Below the pieces are notes generated by a model. It saw nothing but the letters and a program-made list of their open reading frames with translations. It searched no databases and was not told where the DNA came from. Positions 8,611-19,141 of a DNA stretch of 64,000 nucleotides are shown here, piece after piece. Origin of the DNA: an uncultured Sphingomonadales bacterium (lineage in GTDB: Bacteria > Pseudomonadota > Alphaproteobacteria > Sphingomonadales > Rhodothalassiaceae); NCBI GenBank assembly GCA_947499155.1, contig CANMND010000003.1, forward strand, positions 1 to 64,000, given 5' to 3'. A program made the position numbers and the translations under genes. Positions within the stretch are counted from its first letter, which is position 1. The number at the start of each line of letters is the position of its first letter.

Positions 8611-9456
8611 TCAGGCACCTGTGGCCGCCAGCAGGCGTTCTTCAGCATCAGACGGCAGATACATACCGCGCTGCCCTCTGACCGGGCGGAATCTGTCCGT
8701 GATACCCAGTACTGTTTCTGCTGCACCCAAAAACAGGGTGCCATCACGCGGCATGGCATCGCGCAGGCGTTCCATGACATGGGTTTTTGTCGCTTGGTCA
8801 AAATAAATCAGCACGTTTCGACAGTAGATAACGTCAAACTTCCCTAAACCAGCAAAACTGTCCAGCAGGTTGAACTCACGAAAGGTGACCATCTTGCGGA
8901 TATCGTCCGACAGGCGCCAGACATCGCCATCCTGGGTGAAATACTTCAGCAAATCATGAATCGGAAGGCCTCTTTGTACCTCAAACTGGGAATAGACCCC
9001 TTCTCGTGCACGATTGAGAACCGGACGGGCAATATCGGTGCCGATAATCTCAATGGTCCAATCACGCCACAAGGCTTCCTGCTGTTTCAAGATGAGAGCA
9101 AGAGAATATGGCTCTTGTCCCGTTGAACAGGCAGCGCACCAGATCCGTATTTTTTTCGTCATTTCCCGCCGTTTGCGCAAAGAAGGCAAAACCTGTTCGC
9201 GAAACAGGTCAAAGGGCGTGCGATCACGATAGAAAAAGGACTCATTGGTGGTCATGGCTTCAGTGACCTCACGCATCAGCTGTTCCGATGCCGACCGACG
9301 CAATTCACGGATCAGGTCGTCAAGGCTGTCCATTCCAGATCGCCGTGCAACAGGTGTCAGGCGTGTCTCAAGCAGATAAATTTTATCTGCATTGAGCATC
9401 AGCCCAGATCGTCGCTTCAGCAGAGAGCTGAGAAAATCGAAATCCTGAGGTTTCAT
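8611..9456 (-). CDS. cheR: Chemotaxis protein methyltransferase CheR
   Basis: A 281-residue SAM-dependent enzyme that methylates glutamates on chemoreceptors. It has an N-terminal helical domain (1-70) and a catalytic domain with the SAM-binding motif IWCAACSTGQEPYSLAL and the NPPY-equivalent DVIYCRNVLIYFD. The start codon overlaps the cheB stop (ATGA), indicating translational coupling and the last position in the che operon. No adjacent chemoreceptor or cheD is present. Confidence 0.95.
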   Translation of the reverse strand: MKPQDFDFLSSLLKRRSGLMLNADKIYLLETRLTPVARRSGMDSLDDLIRELRRSASEQLMREVTEAMTTNESFFYRDRTPFDLFREQVLPSLRKRREMTKKIRIWCAACSTGQEPYSLALILKQQEALWRDWTIEIIGTDIARPVLNRAREGVYSQFEVQRGLPIHDLLKYFTQDGDVWRLSDDIRKMVTFREFNLLDSFAGLGKFDVIYCRNVLIYFDQATKTHVMERLRDAMPRDGTLFLGAAETVLGITDRFRPVRGQRGMYLPSDAEERLLAATGA

Positions 9457-10700
9457 CGCCCCTCTCCGATGACTTTTCTGATTGCCTCTGCCATTTCATC
9501 AAGAGGCACGACAGCACTGCACAAACCCGCCATTGCGACCGCGCCCGGCATTCCCCATACAACACTTGATTTTTCATCCTGCGCAATAAGACCTGCACCG
9601 CTGTTCACCAGATCGCGTGCTCCACGCAAACCATCATGCCCCATGCCCGTCAGAACCACCGCCAAGGCACGCCCCCCATAGGTCTCAGATAAACTGCGAA
9701 ACAATGGATCAACGGCAGGACGACAGAAATTTTCAGGTGAACCCTGATCAAGGGCCAGCATCATGCCGCCTTCTGAACGTTTTACAGTCAAATGATAATC
9801 GCCTGGTGCAACATAGATATGGCCCGGCTTCAGCCGCTCCTTATCCACGGCCTCTCGACATGGCAACCCTGCTGAGCGTCCAATATGATCAGCCAGAATA
9901 GCAGTGAACGTCGCCGGCATGTGCTGGACTACAAGGACCGGGATCTGGCCCAAAGAATCCTTAAGCCCGGTCAAAACGCGGATCAGGGCCTGTGGGCCAC
10001 CAGTCGACGCCGCAATCGCCAGCAGATGCGGCCGCAAGCGGGGAAGCGGACGCAGGACAATCGGCACCTGCTCACGCTTTGCTGTTACCAGGACTTTCCC
10101 GGCCTCCCCAACAACATCACGAACAGGCCTTTTGCCAATACCCCGATCCAGTGTCCTTTGCCGAGAAACCACGGTCCCGCCTGAGGCGGCGCCGCTACCG
10201 GGAATGTGCAGCCTGAGCGCGCGCCGCCGGGCGGCTGCATAGATTTTCACCTTTTCCACAAGTTCACGGCGGAAATCCACATCGGCATTGACCGAGCGCG
10301 TTGTTTCTGGCTTGGGCACATAGTCCGCCGCACCCATCTGTATCGCCCGCAAGGAGATATCTGCATTCTTCAAGGTCAAGGTGGATGCCATCACCACCCG
10401 AACGGTCGGATCTATCTCCAATATCTTCGGCAAGGCCGTCATGCCATCCATTTCTGGCATTTCAATATCGAGAACCACCACATCAGGACGAGCGATCTTC
10501 ATGGTTTTAAGCGCCATCGCACCATTGGAGGCCGTGGCAACAACTTTTATCCGGCTGTCATCTTCAAGATAACGCACGAGAAAGCCACGAATGACGGCAC
10601 TGTCATCCACCACCATAACGCGGAAATGAGTCAGGGAATCATCAGGATTTGAAGGTGTTTTCGGTGTTATCACTGACACAGACACATGCAGGCTTTCCAC
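9453..10700 (-). CDS. cheB: Protein-glutamate methylesterase CheB
   Basis: A 415-residue CheB with an N-terminal receiver (acidic pair in VMVVDDSAV, phosphoacceptor in DVVVLDIEMPEMDG, about D78) and a C-terminal methylesterase domain with catalytic Ser in AIAASTGGPQAL, His in VVQHMPATFTA and Asp in TGMGHDGLRGA. The linker (about 150-225) is long and basic. It removes methyl groups from receptors as adaptation feedback. The frame begins with GTG and no clear Shine-Dalgarno, so the start may lie some codons downstream. Confidence 0.95.
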   Translation of the reverse strand: MESLHVSVSVITPKTPSNPDDSLTHFRVMVVDDSAVIRGFLVRYLEDDSRIKVVATASNGAMALKTMKIARPDVVVLDIEMPEMDGMTALPKILEIDPTVRVVMASTLTLKNADISLRAIQMGAADYVPKPETTRSVNADVDFRRELVEKVKIYAAARRRALRLHIPGSGAASGGTVVSRQRTLDRGIGKRPVRDVVGEAGKVLVTAKREQVPIVLRPLPRLRPHLLAIAASTGGPQALIRVLTGLKDSLGQIPVLVVQHMPATFTAILADHIGRSAGLPCREAVDKERLKPGHIYVAPGDYHLTVKRSEGGMMLALDQGSPENFCRPAVDPLFRSLSETYGGRALAVVLTGMGHDGLRGARDLVNSGAGLIAQDEKSSVVWGMPGAVAMAGLCSAVVPLDEMAEAIRKVIGEGR

Positions 10701-10728
10701 TACAGAATACTGACAAACAATGCGAGCT

Positions 10729-11094
10729 TTACATCAAGCCAACCTGGCAGAATTTGGCTTCGATAATCTCACGATCAAATGGCTTCATTATATATTCGTT
10801 TGCGCCCGCATCCATGGCTGCACGGATATGGGTCATATCGTTTTCTGTAGTGCAGAATACGACGATCGGCTGGTGCAGGTCTGCGCGCGCACGCAAAGCA
10901 CGCAGAAAATCAATCCCGTTCATAACTGGCATATTCCAATCCAGAAGAACCACGTCCGGCGAAAGGCGTTCGCACGCGGCAAGAGCGTCCTTGCCGTCAA
11001 CAGCCTCTTCAATCTGAAAGTCCAGCTCTTCCAGAATCCGTCTTGCGACGCGCCTTATGACCTTGGAATCATCTACGACAAGACAGGATTTCAT
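10729..11094 (-). CDS. cheY: Single-domain response regulator, CheY-like
   Basis: A 121-residue stand-alone receiver that starts MKSCLVVDDSKVIRRVARRI, with phosphoacceptor about D52 (VVLLDWNMPVMNG), Thr in FCTTEND and Lys in YIMKPFDREI. It probably carries the signal from CheA to the flagellar switch. The frame is open 34 codons further upstream, but the start at 11094 matches the receiver fold and has a G-rich Shine-Dalgarno-like tract (GGGGTGTGG). It sits between cheW and cheB. Confidence 0.9.
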   Translation of the reverse strand: MKSCLVVDDSKVIRRVARRILEELDFQIEEAVDGKDALAACERLSPDVVLLDWNMPVMNGIDFLRALRARADLHQPIVVFCTTENDMTHIRAAMDAGANEYIMKPFDREIIEAKFCQVGLM

Positions 11095-11125
11095 TCCCAC
11101 ACCCCATGCATCATTTCTGCCCTGC

Positions 11126-11607
11126 TCAGGCAGCCGCGATATTGTCGGCACTATCAAGAATCCTTTCCACATCAAGGATTGCCAGCAACTCACCATCCAG
11201 ACGATAAATGCCCCGGCTTACTTCACGCCAACGCTGATCCATGGTTACCGGATTCTTTTCCATCGTTTCCTGGGCCATATTCAGAACTTCACCTACACTG
11301 TCGATCTGCAGGCTGTATGGCTCGCCGTGGAATTCCACCACTACACTCATGTCCCTGCCGCCATCGTCACGTCGGCGAAAGCCCATGCGTTCACGCAGAT
11401 TAATCGCTGTGACAATGCGACCACGCAGATTCAAAACTCCAGCCACCCATGAAGGTGCAAGCGGAATAGCGGTGATGTTCTGTGCACTAAGTACGTCATG
11501 GACCGCCAGTACTGGAATTCCCAAGAGCTGACCTTCCAATCTCACCGTTACAAATTCATGCCCCAGTGAAGAGGACACCTTCAGGCCCTTATGTTCAGTA
11601 TTAACTG

Positions 11608-11611
<4 letters not shown>
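11126..11611 (-). CDS. cheW: Chemotaxis coupling protein CheW
   Basis: A 161-residue CheW domain protein that bridges chemoreceptors and CheA. Typical segments are EFVTVRLEGQLLGIPVLAVH, PLAPSWVAGVLNLRGRIVTA and SLQIDSVGEVLNM. The start codon overlaps the cheA stop by ATGA, so translation is coupled to cheA. Confidence 0.95.
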
Positions 11612-14304
<2,693 letters not shown>

Positions 14305-14462
14305 GACCTATTCCCGGTTTGACCCTTCCTGTAGCTGCAGGCAGGCGACAGCAAAACAACGACACGAAAGGCCCACGCCTCCACGCATCGATAAAAGTCG
14401 CCTGAAACAATTAAGAAGCTGTAAAATACCGTATATTAGGTCTGAAAGTAGCCCAGAGACGG

Positions 14463-15092
14463 TCAGTTAAGGCGAACAATAATAGTAAGTTCGCGATCTG
14501 GCACTACATTAAGGGTCAACTCTGCATTGAGATCGCGCGCGACGGTCCCAGCCAGGTAAGCGGGCGCTGTCCTTGGTTCCAGCGCGTCCTCACCCAGTGC
14601 CCCCTCAATAGCGGCGCGTGTCGCATCCGAAAACAACACCTGCGCTCCTTTCGCGGAAATCTCCATGGTCAGCCCCGTCCCGGACGGATGAATAGAAATG
14701 TAAAGCTGACCACCTCTGATCAGGCCTTCCCCGACCACAAGTGCAAGATTAAGCAGTAATTTAAGAGCACCGCGTGGCAGTCCGGAAATCGTAGTATCCC
14801 ATTCCAGCGTGACTTTTGACCCTTCAAAAAAGGCATCAAGTGCTTTTTTTCCTTCGCGGTGGTCAACCATCTCGCCAAAGCCTCTGCCAGATCCAAAGGC
14901 AAGTCGGAAGAACTGTAAGCGATTCGATGTCTGACGCGCGCTTTGACCCAAAAGGTCCATTACTTGATCCCGCATGGACTCATCATGCTCGTCTGAAAGA
15001 ATTTCCAAACCGTTGGATAAGGCCCCCACCGGGCTGACAAGATCGTGGCACAGACGCGAACACAGCAATGCCGCAAAGCTCACAGAAGACAT
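14463..15092 (-). CDS. chpT: Histidine phosphotransferase ChpT
   Basis: A 209-residue protein of the ChpT family. The dimerisation/HPt helix has the phosphorylatable His near residue 16 (LCHDLVSPVGALSNGLEIL), followed by a degenerate ATPase-like domain without nucleotide-binding boxes. ChpT relays phosphate from CckA to CtrA and CpdR. The frame is open to a TTG at 15143, but the ATG at 15092 has a strong AGGGAGG site. It is encoded about 160 bp upstream of cheA on the same strand and about 9 kb from ctrA. Confidence 0.9.
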   Translation of the reverse strand: MSSVSFAALLCSRLCHDLVSPVGALSNGLEILSDEHDESMRDQVMDLLGQSARQTSNRLQFFRLAFGSGRGFGEMVDHREGKKALDAFFEGSKVTLEWDTTISGLPRGALKLLLNLALVVGEGLIRGGQLYISIHPSGTGLTMEISAKGAQVLFSDATRAAIEGALGEDALEPRTAPAYLAGTVARDLNAELTLNVVPDRELTIIVRLN

Positions 15093-15238
15093 TTGCCCCT
15101 CCCTGGCCGGAGCGGATTCCAATAACTTAACGGGCTCCAGCAATCTTCTTGTTGCATGATCGAGCCTTTCGCTTCAACACTCCAGAGACTTTAATCTACA
15201 TGTGTTTTCGTTTTGTTGAGGTTAGGAGACTCCTTTTC
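15093..15238. promoter_or_regulatory. Divergent promoter region chpT / cysQ
   Basis: A 146-bp gap between two divergent starts must contain promoters for both genes. One TTAAC half-site occurs at about 15127 but no full CtrA box pair. The cysQ side has a clear ribosome-binding site (TTAGGAGAC). Confidence 0.5.
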
Positions 15239-16036
15239 ATGACTGCCAAGGCCCTGATTACCCCGTTGATTGCTGCTTCCATCGCTGCCGGACGTGAAAT
15301 AATGGATGTTGCGCGGTCACAAATCACTGTGCGGCACAAGGATGACCGTTCGCCGGTTACCGAAGCTGACGAGCGTGCTGAACGAATCATTCTTGCGGAG
15401 CTTCAAAAGCTTGCACCGGGACAGATAGTGATTGCCGAAGAACAGGCTGCCAAAGGCGGTCTTCCATCACATGTGGATGGGCCATTCTGGCTCGTGGATC
15501 CGCTGGACGGCACCAAGGAGTTCCTGAAAGGCGGCGATGACTTTACTGTCAATATAGCCCTTGTGGATCAGGGCTTGCCCGTCTTGGGCATTGTTTACTG
15601 CCCCGCCAATGGCCGTTTGTTTGTTGGAGACAGCAGTGATGGCGCATGGCAGGCAGTCATATCCGAAGACGGCAAGGTAACTGAGCGCAAGGCTATCACC
15701 ACCCGCAAGGCCTGTTCACCCCTTGCTATTGTAGCCAGCAAATCCCATCGCAACCCTGAGACCGACAGCTATCTGGGCCACTATCCTGATGCTGACCTGG
15801 TGTCTGTCGGCAGTTCACTCAAATTCTGCCTAGTGGCAACGGGAGAGGCTGATCTTTACCCGCGCCTTGGCCCTACCATGGAATGGGACACTGCCGCAGG
15901 CCATGGCGTGTTGCTGGCCGCAGGTGGGCGGATGGTGGATGAAACGGGTGAGGCATTTCGTTACTACAAGCCGGGCTTCAGGAATGGGCATTTCGTCGCT
16001 TGGGGAGATCCTGCCATGACACCACAGCCCCTTTGA
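15239..16036 (+). CDS. cysQ: 3'(2'),5'-bisphosphate nucleotidase CysQ
   Basis: An inositol-monophosphatase-fold enzyme of 265 residues that hydrolyses PAP to AMP, clearing the by-product of sulfate assimilation and sulfotransfer. Metal-binding motifs are present: DPLDGTKEFLKGG (D-x-x-D-G-T) and EWDTAAGHGVLLAAGG (W-D-x-A-A-G-H). The start at 15239 is preferred over an upstream in-frame ATG because AGGAG lies about 10 bases before it and the protein then aligns with family N-termini (TPLIAASIAAGREIM). Confidence 0.93.
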   Translation: MTAKALITPLIAASIAAGREIMDVARSQITVRHKDDRSPVTEADERAERIILAELQKLAPGQIVIAEEQAAKGGLPSHVDGPFWLVDPLDGTKEFLKGGDDFTVNIALVDQGLPVLGIVYCPANGRLFVGDSSDGAWQAVISEDGKVTERKAITTRKACSPLAIVASKSHRNPETDSYLGHYPDADLVSVGSSLKFCLVATGEADLYPRLGPTMEWDTAAGHGVLLAAGGRMVDETGEAFRYYKPGFRNGHFVAWGDPAMTPQPL

Positions 16037-16059
16037 TAAAAACAACTTTGGCGGCGTGC

Positions 16060-17412
16060 CTAAACATGTGCGCCGTCAACGGACCGTATCGTTTCCTGAA
16101 ACAGGATAGGCTGGCCGTAAGCCTTGCCGATCAGTTGATCCTCCCACATCACCCTGCGTCCGCGGACTATGGTCCCTTTTGGTTTTCCGGTCATGGTCAT
16201 GCCGGTGAACGGGCTCCAATCGGCACGTGAGGCCAACCAGCTTTCCTCCACCTGCCACTCCTTCTTGAGGTCAACCAAGGTATAATCTGCATCATAACCA
16301 ACGGCCAGACGCCCCTTTGTGCGCAGGTTGAACAGTCGTGCTGCCCCATGGCTGGTCAAATCCACGACACGCTCCAGGCTTATTCTTCCTGCTGCGCAAT
16401 GGGTCAGCAACAAGGGCAGTAATGTCTGGACACCGGGCATGCCAGAAGGGGTAGCAGGATAGCTTGCCGCCTTTTCCTCGCGGGTATGGGGCGCATGGTC
16501 AGATCCGATTACGTCAACGATGCCATTGGATATGGCCGCCCAAAGACCTGCCTGATGGCGAGCGCCCCTGATTGGCGGGTTCATCTGGGCAAATGTACCA
16601 AGTCTTTCGTAACAATCAGGCGCGGTTAAAGTCAGATGCTGGGGCGTTGCCTCAACGCTTGCGATATCCTTGTTCTCGCCCAGAAGTGCCATTTCCTCAG
16701 CTGTCGTCACATGAAGTACATGAATGCGCCTGCCCGCCTTTCGCGCCAGATTGAGGATACGGCGGGTGGCGAGAAGGGCTGTTTCTTCATCACGCCAGTC
16801 AGGATGGCTTGATGGATCCCCTGCCCTTCGCACATCCTGTCGCGCAATCAGCCTGTCTTCATCTTCTGAGTGGATAGCAACGCGCCGTGTACCGCTTTGC
16901 AGAACCCTAAGCAGGGTTTCATCGTTTTTGACCAGCAGGTTACCGGTGGATGACCCCATGAACACCTTGACACCGCAACATCCCGGCAGGCGTTCCAGTT
17001 CGCCCAGCTGATCTGCATTGTCGCTGCTTGCCCCAAGATAAAAGGCAAAATCGCACCACATGCGATCCGTTCCCCGGCGTACCTTGTCGGCAAGCGCTTC
17101 TGCCGTTGTTGTGGACGGATTGGTGTTCGGCATTTCAAATACAGCCGTCACACCCCCCATGACCGCAGACCGGCTTCCGCTTTCAAGATCTTCCTTGTGC
17201 TCATTGCCCGGCTCGCGAAAATGCACCTGGGTATCAATCACGCCCGGCATAAGGTGCAGACCTTTCGCGTTGATCTCGCCTGCCGCTGCCATGGGCCCAA
17301 GATCACCAATGGCGATGGTTTTGCCGTTCTTTACCGCCACATCGGCCACTGCGCGGCCATTGTGGGACACCAACGTTGCCTTGCGTATGATAAGATCAGC
17401 GGTCTGTGTCAT
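16060..17412 (-). CDS. pyrC: Dihydroorotase (class I, PyrC type)
   Basis: An amidohydrolase of 450 residues that closes carbamoyl aspartate to dihydroorotate in pyrimidine synthesis. The metal-site motif appears as DTQVHFREPG, with GVKVFMGSSTGNL (carboxylated-Lys region), HVLHVTTAEEM, EATPQHLTL and the C-terminal Asp in GSDHAPHTREEK. AAAGGA precedes the ATG at 17412. Allantoinase is the main alternative in this family; the complete HxH...K...H...H...D set and the presence of pyrD elsewhere in the window favour dihydroorotase. Convergent with cysQ. Confidence 0.85.
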   Translation of the reverse strand: MTQTADLIIRKATLVSHNGRAVADVAVKNGKTIAIGDLGPMAAAGEINAKGLHLMPGVIDTQVHFREPGNEHKEDLESGSRSAVMGGVTAVFEMPNTNPSTTTAEALADKVRRGTDRMWCDFAFYLGASSDNADQLGELERLPGCCGVKVFMGSSTGNLLVKNDETLLRVLQSGTRRVAIHSEDEDRLIARQDVRRAGDPSSHPDWRDEETALLATRRILNLARKAGRRIHVLHVTTAEEMALLGENKDIASVEATPQHLTLTAPDCYERLGTFAQMNPPIRGARHQAGLWAAISNGIVDVIGSDHAPHTREEKAASYPATPSGMPGVQTLLPLLLTHCAAGRISLERVVDLTSHGAARLFNLRTKGRLAVGYDADYTLVDLKKEWQVEESWLASRADWSPFTGMTMTGKPKGTIVRGRRVMWEDQLIGKAYGQPILFQETIRSVDGAHV

Positions 17413-17547
17413 GGCGGTTCCTTTAATTCTCACAGTTATTTGTCTGCTTTGTACTCTTCGGATCCACCAGCCTCAAGCACTGCGTCTTCACAGACGGCTC
17501 AAGAGGGCTTAACTGATAGACTCATTTCCGTAGCCAGGGAGTTTTTC

Positions 17548-18426
17548 ATGACAGCCAATGCCGTCCATCTTGCCGACAGGGGCGTTCTTGCCATTAGCGG
17601 TATTGAGGCTCGCGATTTTTTGCAAAATATCATTACCAACAATACCAGCAAGATAAAGCTGAACCACGCCATTTATGCTGCCCTGCTGACACCGCAGGGA
17701 AAGTACCTGTTTGATTTCTTCATTGCAGAACAAGAAGGCCGGCTACTGGTTGATTGTGAAGCCAGCCGCAAGGATGACCTTCTGCGGCGGCTGATGATGT
17801 ACCGCCTGCGCTCCAAGGCTGATATTATCGATGTCAGTGACCAGATGGTGGTCTGGGCTGGACCATGGCCAGCGCCGAAACAACTTCCAGACGCAACAGA
17901 TCTGTCGCAAGCAGGTTCGGCTGCTGCTTTTGGCGATGGCGTGCTGTTTGCTGATTCACGCTCTCATGCCATGGGCTGGCGCGCCATTCTGCCTAAAGAC
18001 AGCGACTTGCTGGTCGACAGCGGTCCTGAAGGCCGCAATTCTTATGAAGAGCGACGGATAACGCTTGGACTCCCCGACAGCAGTCGTGACATGGAGCCGG
18101 ACAAGACTTTGGCGCTGGAAGGCTGCCTTGACGAACTGAATGGTGTGGATTTCACCAAGGGTTGCTATGTGGGTCAGGAACTGACCGCGCGGACCAAACA
18201 CCGGGGAAAAGTCAGAAGGCGGCTGCTGCCCGTTACTATTGATGGCGGTGCACCCGTATCAGGAACAGACATTTTAAAGGATGGAAAAACAATCGGGTCT
18301 GTTCGTACTGGACATAATGAACATGCCATCGCGCTTTTGCGGGTCGAGGATATTGATGGCAGCCCTCTGAGTGCTGACGGCAAGGTTGTGCACGTCACTT
18401 TACCCAAATGGCTGGACGAGTCCTGA
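17548..18426 (+). CDS. ygfZ: YgfZ/GcvT-type folate-binding protein
   Basis: A 292-residue protein of the YgfZ family, which uses tetrahydrofolate and helps assemble or repair iron-sulfur clusters. The family signature K-G-C-Y-x-G-Q-E is present (FTKGCYVGQELTARTKHRG), with an N-terminal aminomethyltransferase-like fold (ISGIEARDFLQNIITNN). The start at 17548 follows CAGGGAG; the frame is open far upstream but that part overlaps the divergent pyrC region. It is the first of three closely spaced rightward genes. Confidence 0.9.
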   Translation: MTANAVHLADRGVLAISGIEARDFLQNIITNNTSKIKLNHAIYAALLTPQGKYLFDFFIAEQEGRLLVDCEASRKDDLLRRLMMYRLRSKADIIDVSDQMVVWAGPWPAPKQLPDATDLSQAGSAAAFGDGVLFADSRSHAMGWRAILPKDSDLLVDSGPEGRNSYEERRITLGLPDSSRDMEPDKTLALEGCLDELNGVDFTKGCYVGQELTARTKHRGKVRRRLLPVTIDGGAPVSGTDILKDGKTIGSVRTGHNEHAIALLRVEDIDGSPLSADGKVVHVTLPKWLDES

Positions 18427-18480
18427 GGTTCAGCCTAGAATTATTTCATTATTCGATAATGTCAGATCCGGGGTAAAGGC

Positions 18481-18600
18481 ATGGCCAATAAAAGAGCTCG
18501 AAAAGAACGGATGCGCAAAGGTGACAGACGCCTGATTGTTGTGGCTGTTGTTGCCCTGATTTTAATGGTTGCCATATTTGTAATCGCAGATTTAGCATGA
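18481..18600 (+). CDS. Small single-pass membrane protein, 39 residues
   Basis: A short gene with a good site (GGGGTAAAGGC) 3 bases before the ATG. The product begins MANKRARKERMRKGDRR, very basic, then a single hydrophobic helix (LIVVAVVALILMVAIFVIA) and a short acidic end. The positive-inside rule puts the basic tail in the cytoplasm. The gene sits 54 bp after ygfZ and 80 bp before the DUF4282 gene. No family was recognised. Confidence 0.6.
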   Translation: MANKRARKERMRKGDRRLIVVAVVALILMVAIFVIADLA

Positions 18601-18680
18601 AGACTGTGTACTTTATTTGACGACAGCCTGCTTTTGTGTTGAGCTTTACCGATTTCATTCCATGGAAAACGGGGGCTAAA

Positions 18681-19019
18681 ATGGACAGGACAACCGTACG
18701 GACTTTTCTATCTTTTGATAATATGATCGCACCGTCGATTATCAAACTCGCCTATTTTATCGGCCTGGCACTTATTACAATAAGCGCTCTTTTTACCTTC
18801 TTTGGCAGCTTTGCCATGATGAAGTACAGTTTTGCCGCTGGATTGAGCCAGATGTTTCTAAGCATCATCGGATTTGCCGTTGGCGTCTTGTTCTGGCGCA
18901 TCATAATGGAAATTTATATGGTCTTTTTTTCCATCAATGATCGTCTGAAAGAAATCAGGGATCGCCTGACGCCGGGCACCCCTGCTGCACCAGATACCCC
19001 CCTGTCCGACAAGCCGTGA
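18681..19019 (+). CDS. DUF4282 membrane protein
   Basis: A 112-residue protein that matches the DUF4282 pattern: an N-terminal FLSFDNMIAPSIIK followed by two transmembrane helices (about 15-40 and 50-75) and a helical, then Pro-rich, cytoplasmic tail. Function unknown. The ATG at 18681 (MDRTTVRTF) follows GGGGG; an in-frame ATG at 18636 lacks a site. It follows the 39-residue membrane protein in the same direction and is closed by a terminator at 19075. Confidence 0.8.
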   Translation: MDRTTVRTFLSFDNMIAPSIIKLAYFIGLALITISALFTFFGSFAMMKYSFAAGLSQMFLSIIGFAVGVLFWRIIMEIYMVFFSINDRLKEIRDRLTPGTPAAPDTPLSDKP

Positions 19020-19074
19020 CAACAGGACTCTAAAGGGATTGCCGGCGCAAGTCCCAGACTCATTCCATAATAAC

Positions 19075-19111
19075 CAAGGGGCGCGACCAATCGCTGGCCA
19101 CGCCCCTTTTT
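19075..19111 (+). terminator. Rho-independent terminator after the ygfZ-DUF4282 unit
   Basis: Stem AAGGGGCG (19076-19083) with CGCCCCTT (19101-19108), an inner partial stem GACCA/TGGCC, then a run of Ts. It lies between convergent genes; the T-run favours rightward transcription and the stem could also help stop ppdK transcription. Confidence 0.75.
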
Positions 19112-19141
19112 CATCGCTTCAAACAGATCTGATCTGTGACG

